Source: Sebastes aleutianus (lineage: Eukaryota > Chordata > Actinopteri > Perciformes > Sebastidae). From it: 64,000 bases of DNA. The number at the start of each line of letters is the position of its first letter. Within the stretch, counting starts at the first letter, position 1. The stretch lies in NCBI GenBank assembly GCA_916700875.1, contig CAKAKS010000032.1, forward strand, positions 7,627,001 through 7,691,000, given 5' to 3'. Made by a program: the position numbers and the translations under genes. The notes below the pieces were generated by a model. That model was given only the letters and a program-made list of their open reading frames with translations. It did no database searches and was not told the origin of the DNA. Below are positions 23,760-36,215 of the stretch, piece by piece.

Positions 23760-26700
23760 CGGACACACGGACACACGGACACACGGACACCTACCTGTTG
23801 ACCTGCACAGCATCCCTCAGGACTTTTTCCGACAGGCTGTAGCGCTGCAGCTGGTGGAGAATCACACCCTGTGGAGCGTTAAAGAGAAAAAGACAAAGAA
23901 TAAAAAAAAGAGGAAGAAAAACGGTGGAAGAGGAAGAACATAATTGGGCTCATAGTCATCGTGTTGTGACGAATGTGCACTGCTGTGCATTCTAATTCAG
24001 TTTCAGGAAGTCATACCGACAGTGATTACACTCGTTGGAATTTAGAAACTAATGTATTTGCTTTACTTGTAGTGTTGAAAGTAAATCACTGACACGTCAC
24101 CAAGCAAAGAGCTGGTGTCCATATATGATGACGGAGCAGCAAATAAACTGTCCCAACATACTGTACTGTAGCTTCCCCTTTCCCTCACCTCCTGCTACAA
24201 TCATACAAACTGACATGGCCATTTTCAAAGGGGTCCCTTGACCTCTGACCTCCAGATATGTGAATGAAAATGGGTTCTATGGGTACCCACGAGTCTCCCC
24301 TTTACAGACATGCCCACTTTATGATAATCACATGCAGTTTGGGGCAAGTCATAGTCAAGTCAGCACCCTGACACACTGACAGCTGTTGTTGCCTTTTGGG
24401 CTGCAGTTTGCCATGTTATGATTTGAGCATATTTTTTTATGCTAAATGCAGTACCTGTGAGGGTTTCTGGACAATATCTGTCATTGTTTTGTGTTGTTAA
24501 TTGATTTCCAGTAATAAATATATACATACATTTGCATAAAACAACCATATTTGACAACTCCTATGTTGATAAGAGTATTAAATACTTGACAAATCTCCCT
24601 TTAATGTACATTTTCAACAGATACAAAATGTGCGATTAATCATGGTCAATCATACGATTAATTGTGATTAAGTATTTAAATCGATTGACAGCCCTAATAT
24701 GCATATTAAACAAAAGCATGTCCCTGAATACATCAAGTCAAAGACGTCTAGTTGCCCAGTGGAGAACTGGTATTCCTCCTCTGACCACTGCGGTTGGCAG
24801 ATTAACAAATATTCAGGAGGAGAATGATTGTGTGAGCTCTGTAGAGTGGATGGTGAGTCTCATTTCCTTTGTATTGTACATACTATGATGATTTCGTGCA
24901 AAAAAAAAACACTGAAATCCCATTTTGTCTCAAAAGCCTGGGAAAAAAAAGGCAAGATGAATTATTTAAGTAGTTTATTCTCACTTATGAGTGATTTATC
25001 ATTTTTTGTTGCAGACACACAAAGGACTGAAAGTCTGATTGTAAAAATCACTCAATTTAGTTTTCTTTTTTTTTATAAATGTACACACTTCATTCTGGAT
25101 CTGGCTTATATGAATTTGTGGTTCTTCTAAACCCTGGATATAGTTATATGCACTTTGATTCATTCATGTCATTTGGGGAGAGTGGAGCACGGTGATTCAA
25201 CACTGATGCAAACTGAGACTTTTATAGTCGACAATACCCAGTTTGGGATGGCAACAGAGGCAGAGAGTACAGTGCTCCAACTGGGACTGAGCCAATAAGA
25301 AAGAGGTAGAGGAGCGTACAGAGAGCTAAAGAGGCAGACACTGTTCCCTCCCTACACAGAAGGTCTAATGGTGCTGTCCAGGGGGATTATGGCTGATTAC
25401 ATAAAACACACAAACCCTCAGGCTGTACGGACACTGCGGGCGGATAGGACAAGATTTGTTATGTTCTCTAGAGAGCAAACAAAAGGACGGAGCAGAAGGA
25501 CGACATCAGAGTCTGAGTGTGTGTGTGTGTGTTTTGTGTATTACCAGTCTCTGCATGGTCTTGACGTGCGTGGGGTTGATGGACAGGGCTTCTTCATACC
25601 AGCGTTTGGCCTCGTCTATGTTGCCCCTAAGTTCAGCGATCTGCCCCCTCATGTACAGCACATTATGGGATGTGGGGAAGAGGTTGGAGGCTTCCTGCGT
25701 GCAGGCCGTGGCCTCTGCGGGCTTTGACATGCCGGTGTACACCTCAGCTATCAGAGAAACACAGACGGGAGGAGAGATTGCAAACATGGGCGTTTAAGTA
25801 TTTATGCTATGACTTTTAAATATTTTTTTTATGACATACTATACTATGACATTTATTACGACATGACATATTTAGTTATAATAGTTATAATACACTATGG
25901 CTTTTTAAATGACATTTTATGACATACTATACTATGACTTCTTTCTTTACTCTTTTGTTACATACTATACTATGACTTATTCATTACATTTTTATGATAT
26001 TTGTATTACTTTTTTATGGCATTTTTATGGCATGTCATACTATAGTATGACATATTTTGAGACATACATACTAAACTATGACTTTTTTATTAAAATGTTT
26101 ATGGCACACAGTACTATGACATTTTTAAGACATACTATACCATGACTTTTTTTTTTTTTTTACTTTTTTGTGACATTATACTCTGACATTTTTTACGACA
26201 TACTATAGTATGACATATTTTGTGACATACTATGACTATGACTTTTTTTTTTAAATTTTTTTTTATGGCATACCATACTATGACTTTTTTATGACATTTT
26301 TTCATGGCATAATATACTATGATTTTTTGTGGCATACTATACTATGCAATAGTAGCGTTTACGACATTTTTATGGCATGCTATACAGGATGCCTATTTTC
26401 TTTTACCTTTTTTCAGAATTTTTATGGCATAATATAATATAACTTTTTTTTAATGATTTTTTATGGTATACTATAGCATGACTTTTTAAGACACTCTTTG
26501 CTGGCATTCTATACTATGATATTTTGTAGGACATTTTTATGACATTTTAATTTTAATTTGATTTTTTATGGCATACTATAGTATGACATTTTTCTGACAT
26601 ATAAACTATACTTTGACTTTTTTATAGAACAATTATGGCATACAGTACTATGACATTCTTATTACATATTATATGACATACTATACTGTGACTATTTTTA

Positions 26701-29700
26701 ACTTTTTTGTGACATACTATACTCTGAGTTTTTTAATTAGTTTTTATGGCATACAATACTCTGCCATTTGTTATTACATTTTATATGCCATGCTATACTA
26801 TGACATTTTTATAAAAAAATGTATGACACACTATTTTATGCATATGACATTAATGTGACATACTATACTATGACCATTTTTATGAACTATTTAATGCCAT
26901 ACTATACTATGACTTTTTATTGTATACTATAGTACAACTTTTTATGACATTTTTTATGACATACTATACTATGAAATTTTTTTATGGAGTGCAAGTTTCC
27001 TATTGTTTTACTAAAATGTGCAATTTGCAGATGTTCAAACATCAGTATCATTGTCAAATCAACTGACAGCTTGATATAATTACTGAAAACAAATGAGATA
27101 ATGGTCAATATAACCGGCAGACACTATCTCATAAAATCAAGACTGCATTTCCCATAAATGCTGTTGCTGTGCGGTACAATGCGGATGCTGCCCTATTTAT
27201 TAAAATTAAGAGCCAATAAACAGAAAGCTAAATGTATTTATGGCAAAAAAAAACATGTCAATTTGCAAAATGGAGAAGCAGAAAATGAGAGAGAAAACAA
27301 TCATAGTAGAACTCAATGTTTCTCCCTCAAACAGCATAAATAAGAAAAACATTTTCAGTAGCAAGGTCATCTAATGCATTCTGTGTAGAGAGAGAGAGAT
27401 ACAAGCAACGAATGAAACAGACAGAGGAAATGAGTTTGAACCGTCTGCTTGTCTGTCCTGTGATTGGATGATTATATTAGCTGTATCGCCAAGCTGGAAA
27501 TGACCACCTCTGACAGGAAGCAGCTGGAGAGATAAACTGCCTCTGTATATGTCTATGTGTGTGTGTGTGTGTGTTTGCTGTCTGCATGTGTTTATGTATA
27601 CTCTGTGGTCTGCTTATGTTTGTGTCTGCTGGTGATGCAGGAATGAGAATCAGGGCTCGAGTGTACTCTAAAGGTAATCTAATCTGCAATTTTGCAAAGG
27701 CCGTCAAACTGTCCTACGAGCCAATGCCATTACACTCACTACAACTTCAAGTCTGTTTGTTTGATGGCTTCTATGCTAGGAGGAAGATCGTGTATGCATC
27801 ATATCATATTTAGTATAGAGTACTACCAGCCAAACATTTATATTATTGTGTAACGAAAGGGTATTTATAGACTCCAAATGTAAAAAAAAAACCTTCTTCC
27901 TACTAAATATACTGGAAATGTATAAGCAGTGATTTTTCCTTTTTTGATTTGTCTTATTTGAAGGATTTTAAAAAGATGAAAGTATCCAGCATTTCACTTA
28001 TCTGAGGGATTTTGAAGGCTTGAGGAGGTGAAAGTATTACGGATTTTTCCTTATTTGCACGATTTGAGAGGTAAACATGTCCAGTATTTTATAAGAAAAT
28101 GCATTAAAAAACAAGCTTGAAAAAATAAATTAATTAAAGAACAATGTCCTGTAACAGACTCTTTTCTTTATCACTTTAGGAGGCTCTCACATCAGGGGCC
28201 AGGGGCCCGGATCCGAGTAAACTTGACGCCAAAGTCCAGTTCGTTTGATTAGTGTAAACACTGTGTACTGTGTACTCGGGCACGGTTCGACGAACACTTG
28301 AAATCTCGAGTACGGTTCATGTGTGCTCCGCTTCGCATCAGGTGTGATAAACAATTGTACCAAAATACGGAAGTGGACTGCTTTTTAACACGAGTAGCAT
28401 TCAGCAAGTAGTATTGAAAGGGCTGGCTTTTTTCAATGCCGCCGATTTACTCCGAAATCTGCATATGCGCACAGCATGCGCCGGTCTCATCCTCTGAACT
28501 GCACAGTGCATGGGTGATAAAGCAGGAAGGCAGGTGAGAGGTTCGTTCTTGTCTCCAATATATAAACAATAGTTGGCATAATGTAAAGTACGACTCATAT
28601 GGGTTTGAGATCTAGAGATCTACTAAAGTAGGGCCAAAGATTTTGCCCTTTTGGAACTAATGGAATTAGTCTATTGAGCACAATCTAGCTTGTTATTAGC
28701 TCACCTTCCTCAGGATAAAGTCAGTAGAAGACAAATATGGTCTGTCTTGTTGATGCTCTCCAGGTTTTAACCACCGCATTACTTGCTTGCATTTCAATAC
28801 TTGGACTCTGTGTCCACGGTCCACTGGACTTCGACCACACTGTCAATCATTATACCAAATTTGAAGTTCCTACGTGAAATAGTTTCAGAGTTCTGCTCCG
28901 GAAACGGAAGTGTGACACGCAGAGCGCTAAATACCCCCGACTACGTTGTCGCGGTGGTATAATTATACAATGTACATCAGTAAAGATTTTCAACTTGAAT
29001 CAAGATCTGATGTGTAATTTAAGTTTTCCCTTAATTGTTTTGAGCAGTAGATGTTTTTACAATGTTTTTTTATGTGGATGTGGTCAGACAGGAACCACAT
29101 GCATTACCTTGTCTAGTCTTTCGCTCTCTGTAGACCCGATTTTTAAAAAAAGTACTGAAATCTCTTTTTAAAATAAAGAGAAAAATACAAGCCCAGCGCC
29201 TATATCTGTTGCACTTTCATGAATGTAACGGTTATGTACGTGTGCATACCTGCATGCAGCCAGATCTGAGCCAGGGTCATCCAGGGGTGCAGGGGTCCAT
29301 GTTTGGGGGCGCTGCTCTGCAGAGAGGAGGCTACCTCGGACAGAGCCTGCTCTACACGACTGGCTGCTATAGACGTAGCATGAACCGAGCCTGGAGGGAG
29401 AGAGTCGAACCGTTAGACACGTCATCTCCTAGGAGGTATTGACTCACTACTGCAGCGGCACTTAGGCAGCCATGTGCCACAATGCAGGGTTTTAATTCAG
29501 CCAAACACAACGGCAGATTTCGCTGAGTCCCCCAACTTCAGAACTTGAAACAGTGAAATCTGGAGCGTTTGGTTGCAGTTAAAAGCTCAAAACTCTGGGC
29601 CCACATCGGCACACAGTTTCCTGTTCCTGCACTAAAGCCTTTAATCAGTCCACACCATTCCACACGCTGCAACACACAGTGTTATGGCCCTGGATTAAGC

Positions 29701-32700
29701 AGGTTAAAAATGATTAATTTATGCACCGCCATGCATAAACACCGCATCAATCTGCACTCTGCTGATTAGTAATTGCAAGAAGTGTGTCTCGGATTTTGTC
29801 TCTGTGTTTAAATTACAGGGACGCAAAATGGCCACCACATGGGACTGCAGATGCACGCTGCAGATCTGTGAAAGCAAAACATAATATGATATCTGTGTTG
29901 TCCACTCCCATAATAATTTTCACATATTATCATATCCTTCTAATGTTACATGTACGGGATAATTTACAGCGAGCCGGTCATTGTGGTGAAATAAACCCCG
30001 ACAGGGCGATGCAGCACCCTGACGCGAAGTGGAGGAGTCTTCCATCACCCTGAAGGGGAGTATTTCACAACAATGACCCGCTAGCTGTACATTATCCCGC
30101 TTATTACACGGCTACTTACTTTAGAAATCATAATTTGACACAAAAGCGGTCCGCCAGAGTCCGACATCAGAACTGCGTCCATAGAAACGGTCTGTTATAC
30201 ATAGCAACAGTCTGCTATAAAGAAATAACAGTACGTAGAATGCTGTGATTGATCTGATTGACCAATCAGAATCAAGTATTCAACGAAGCCGTGTAATAGA
30301 AAAACGTATAATGTATATGAATATCTTTGACTTGCCACTTGTCTTCTGTATTGTCATACATGTTCTTTTTGATAAAGTTATACTCTGCTCTTCCGAGTGT
30401 CAGTTACAACCGATTCCAATGAGGACCAAAAAAAAGTACTAAAACGTCTAGAAATTTCTCGCCATTCTGCCCATATTTTCATGCGTGATTTTAACTAAAC
30501 AATGATGACTTAATCCACTATGATCTCTGCTATGTGTGCAATTTAGATTTTGATTTAGATTTTGATTAACAACATTTTCGCTTTCGACTTGTTTTATAGA
30601 AGTAATGTCAATTGCAGCCTGAAGGCGTTAGATAACATACATAACTATGTGCCTTTTTATCCTAAACATGGACTAAATTAAAAATGCCTGATGGTTGCAG
30701 ATGGAATAAAAGCTTTACTTTAATAAAACATCTCCCACAAGCCTTCTCTTATTATTTTGGTGGTCTAAACTCAAAAATACTCTCCCTCTTTTCACTGCAT
30801 TGATATGAACTGTGTGTTTGTGTGTTAGGGGACAGGAACTACCCCATGTGTAAGAGATGAGTGAGATAAGGATAAAAAGAGGAGATTTTAATAATACAGC
30901 TCTGTGTGTGTGTGAGAGCAAAGAGAGCAAGAGAGTGTTGCTGATAAGAGGCTTTAAAAAAAGGATCTCTCTCTCTCTCTCTCTCTCGCACACAACACAA
31001 ATGTATTTGAAGTTGAGCAGCCTGGTTTGAAGGGCTTATTGTAAGAAATAATATATTAGATGGCAGCATGCAGCAGCCCAGCCTAGTGCAGCACATTCAG
31101 AGATGTTACAGTATGTTGAAACAGGACAGCCTGTATTGCTCCCTAAATTCAACTCATGTTAATGAAATTCTAAATAACTTTTGCTTGGTGATTAGTGATG
31201 TGTCTACAAATCAATCTGTCTGCCAGTTTACTCAAAGGTCACAGAAAACTCACTGATACTTTGAGGCCTTTCATCAATCTCTCCATTTGTCTCTATCCAA
31301 CTCATTTCTGCCCCTACATCCACCCCTTTTACTTTCCTGAATACACTGTTTGTTATCAGGCACCTTAAGGCTTATACCTCATATAGACAGTACGGCACAT
31401 GGCCTTTACAGTGACAAAAGTAAGTGTTCAGCTGTTCAGTCAGTGATTAGTTGGGAAAAGAGGAACAAAAGTGGCACTGTATATTTTCATATGGATTGCT
31501 TTCACTTATACCATTTTGTGCCCCTAATATTCAAGTCGATCTATCGACTGTATATTTATAAAAATAAATAAATAAAAGTGACAAAACTATGGAAGTCCTG
31601 AAAGACAAGTGAGAAAAACTAATTCTGGTGATCCATTTTCTAAGTCTGATCTAAATAGTTTTCTGTCCTGTGTTTATAACTTAAAGGGGTAACTTTGGTA
31701 TTTTTCAACCTGGACCCCAATTTCCCATGTTCCTGTGTCTAAGTGACTAATGAGGAAACAATTTTTGAAATTGGTCCAGTATCGATGGAGTACGCCGCAG
31801 ACGGCAGCCGCTAAAAGGGCTGTAAAGTAACAATTCGGGGTAACTCTTCACCATCAATTTACGCTCACTTAAGATGGAATGAAAGGTAAAAAAAACGTTT
31901 TAGTTTATTTTTAGAGTCCTTTCCATAATGTTGTCAGACATTATCATGACTTAACCTTAAACACAGGAGACAAAAACATTTTAGATCGGACTTTGAAAAT
32001 GGTTCATCAGAATTTTTTTTTTTCTCACTGGCCTCTCAAGGCTTCCGTACAAAACCGTGACACATGAGATTTAAAAAAACAAAACAATATATAGAAACAA
32101 GTTTTCACTCAGTGACATCTACACATTTGCCTACAGACTACTGAGGAAGCTTCCTGAAGTGGCTTGTGCCTAACGTGTGGACAATTCACACAGCAACACA
32201 TGCACTAAAGCTGCTCACTGAATTAAAGGAATACACTGACTTACAGGAAAAAATACTACTAAACACCACACCGTTAACTGGTTAGTATGCGTTTCCCCTC
32301 TGTGCTTTCAGTGTAATGCACAAGGTGCTTAAATGTTAGTATAAATGGCAGTAAACCAACTCTCTGTAATCTTTCTCATGCCGTCAGTACAGTCAGTACT
32401 GGTATTTGTCAATACTACAGCCACATTTCACAGATGATTAGCGCTTCATGCAGGAAACTGCTTCTTCCTCTCCTTTCTGGTGTTCACTCTGTGAGCATTT
32501 GCTTTCTTTTGCTTTACTGAAAAGGATAAACATGTCAGAAATGGTACCTCCGTCTGCCTTTTACAACTCAATGTGCTGTAAAGCATTCCAAAAGCTTTCC
32601 AGCAAAATCCAAAGTTTGTTTCTTATACTACTTTCACATTGCTTTGTTCTGATAAATTGAAGCATGTGTATGCACGGCAGTGTTTTTGCAGAGATACTCC

Positions 32701-35700
32701 TTTAAGCCATTGTATTCCTTTAAATCATATACCACCAACTTGATAGAAATTCAGTACAATTCTCCTGGAAACTGGCTGGGACATCAAGTTAAAGCAGAGG
32801 ATATATGTACAGATTTTCTTCTTACAGATATCGTACATATATCGGATCCTCGTCAGGAAAAGGGAGGTCGACAGGGACCAAAGGATGGATAGAACAATGG
32901 ATGGAAAAAGGAAGGTCAGATGGAGGTTAGATGGCTACTTACAAACAGAAAACATGGAGGAAAAACCAAGAGTGTTAGCGTCCAGAGGGCCGCCTTGAAA
33001 AAACGGAGGGATGGGAAAAAACAGAAAGACGATCGTTAATGATTGAAAGGGAGAAAGAGAAGAAATATCCAAATCATTACGGATAAAAAAAAGATCGCAG
33101 ATTCCCAAAAGGAAGACTGCAGAGCCTATGAGGAGGGTTTTATTCGTCAGAGTAGCCTTTTAGAGACCACATCACGAGACAAGCTGCTTCCACACTTGTG
33201 CCTTTTTTATGCTGTAATCTGTTCAAATAAATGTTTACCTGCCTGCACATTTACTAGTAGTAATAGCCATAAAGTTGAATTAACTAAAAGCATGAAAGAG
33301 GCTCATCTTTCTCTGCTTTATAACTCACAAGAGCTTTTTGTTGACAGGTTTAAATTAATTCTCAAAATGAGGCAGTGCAGCATAACATTACATTTATTTC
33401 GCATTTCAGCACAGCTGGATTTAAATTAGGGATGTCTGCACCGCACAGACCTCATAAACAGACTCATAAAGTACTCACTTATCAAAGTAAGTAATACTAA
33501 TACCGTAACAAAAGAGTCTAGTCAAATTTTCAGTAACTGTGATCATCGTGATAGACTTATTGTCATGGTTTTAAATCATGTAATTATTCTCAGGCTGACT
33601 GAGAACAAAATATTGTGATTTTTCTATGCAGCTAAATGACTGAACAGCCGTTATTTCCCAGTGCAAACATCATTAGTATAAGAGATGGCAACAAGGAGAG
33701 GCAACATAAGGTTGGAACCGAGAAACGAGACAAATTAATGTTGGCTCAAATGTAAAATCCTCACAGAAGCAGAGAGAAGGAAAGGAGGAGGATGCAAAAT
33801 AGTACCAAAAAAAAAGAGACAGATAGCCAGGGAAAAGCAGATATAGATGTGATGAGACAGTAAAGCTGTAATAATGTAAAACTAATTTCTGTCATATCAA
33901 AAAAAGAACCCAACTGATCTCAAAATCCTCACTCTAACAACTGCGAGTGTGTGAAGTTTAACCTGAGACCCTGAGTAAGTCCCAAATACGCAAAGCAATT
34001 CCAGCAAATCCATCAAGCTCAACTGCACTCTAATCCACACCCAAAGCATCGTTATTACATGTTAGCTTTAGGTGTGTGTGTGTGTGTGACCATGAAGCAC
34101 AACCAGTTCTCCGTGAGGGGGTTAGTCAGTTTAGTTTTAAACTTGTTGGCCATGCTTGCGAGGTTAAGACGACAAGTCAATTTCAAGATTCACCTTGTCT
34201 ACAATCCTAGTGACAATAAACTGAGTAAAATGTTGTTAATTGTTAAAAAGTCAAATCTGATGTTGTTGGCAGATTACTGTGTGGATTATTGCCTTGCATG
34301 GCCTCTTGTTTCTCTGTCATAAACTAGTAGTAAAGGCCAGTAACACCAGGGCTGGGAAACTGTGGACAGTCTCTATAATATAACATTATACCGATATCAT
34401 ATGAGAGAAATATCATAAACTCACTGTTGAATAGCTACAAAAGATTGTATGTTATTTAGGGCTTTCAGAGTTGATGCGATATTAACACGTTAAGACAAAT
34501 TTGTTTTAATGCCACTCATTTCTTTAACGCATTAACGCAACTTGCGATTTTTAGGTTGCTGCGGGCTCAGTTTTAAAGCTAGAGTGAAGATACTGGCATC
34601 ATATGAAACTAGAAACCTCAGGAATCCATTGGTCCCAAACAACCATGTCATACTAGCTTGTTGCAAAGGAGGTTAAATAACGCTCCAAACTTGAGCTAAA
34701 AGGGGTCCCTTGACCTCTGACCTCAAGATATGTGAATGGAAATGGGTTCTATGGGTACCCACGAGTCTCCCCTTTACAGACATGTCCACTTTATGATAAT
34801 CACATGCAGTTTGGGGCAAGTCATAGTCAAGTCAGCACACTGACACACTGACAGCTGTTGTTACCTGTTGGGCTGCAGTTTGCCATGTTATGATTTGAGC
34901 ATATTTTTTTATGCTAAATGCAGTACCTGTGAGGGTTTCTGGATGATATTTGTCATTGTTTTGTGTTGATAATTGATTTCCAATAACAAATATATACATA
35001 CATTTGCATAAAGCAAGCACATTTGCCCACTCCCATGTTGATAAGAGCATTAAATACTTGACAAATCTCCCTTTAAGGTACATTTTGAACAGATAAAAAA
35101 TGTGCGATTCATTTGCAATTAATCACGCTTAACTATGGATAATTGTGCGATTAACCACAATTAAATGTTTTAATCGATTAACAGCCCTAATGTTATTATA
35201 TGATACGATAAACTAATACTAAGATGATACTTTCCCATTTAGTGTAGGAGGAGATTTAATATAATTAAAAAAAAGTAAAAAATATATAATTTACTAAAAC
35301 AACGAACATGAGAGAGTTCCTTTTACAGTTTCTGAATTTGTATGTAATGTACTGAGTGGTTAGTTCTTCTAGCTAGTCGACAAATATAGAGCAACAAGCA
35401 TACTGGGAATGCTCTCTAAACACACAAGTTAATCAATAAGCCAATCTCCCAAAAACTTGGTGTATTCTTTAAGATCACGCTCCACACCATGCTACAGGCC
35501 GAGTGGACGTGGAGGCAGATTACTATTGGAGAGCTGGCGGAGAGTGCCGTGGTTGCAAAAGGAGTGAGTCCTGCTCTTGGTGGACGCACGACGAGGAGGA
35601 GGAGGAGGAGGAGGAGGAGGATGTTGAGGAGGAAGAGGAGGAGGAGGGCCAGGAGGGAGGAAGGATGGGTTTTTGGCTCGAGGGAGAGGAGGAGGCTGGA

Positions 35701-36161
35701 GGATGAAGACAGGAGAAGAAGGGGAAGAAGGGGAGGACAGTGGGGAGGAGAAGGTGGAAATGGTGGATCGGGAGGTGGGGGAGACCGGTTCTGAACCAGA
35801 GTGAGAGGAGGAAGAACCTGAGACTAAAACAAACAAAGGAAATAAAACAGAGATGAGTTAAATTAATCAAGGAATAAAGAAAGGGAAGATACACAGGTCA
35901 CTGGTTCTCAATCAGCATATGCTTTAAACAGTATTTCTAAAATTCTCTCACAATGTAAATCATTTTGGCAAAACTAGTATCATTATAATTCCACGATAAA
36001 GCAACAACTTATCGAACAGAACAAATGAAAAAAAAAAATATTAAATACTAAAAATGTTGCAGTATTGGAGCAGGAATCAATAAAACAAAGAGTGGGAAAG
36101 GTTTTCCTTGAGATCTGTAGATATGGAGGAGAATGGATCAATATAAAAACAAGTGTGCGTG

Positions 36162-36215
<54 letters not shown>

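Noticed and set aside
33043..33429. 128-codon ORF in a ttc7b intron
   Set aside because: A/T-rich codon use, no family resemblance, no splice sites that join it to ttc7b in frame.
35489..35794. Arg/Glu-rich plus-strand ORFs opposite the ttc7b proline-rich frame
   Set aside because: Antisense reading of a GGA repeat with no splice or start context.
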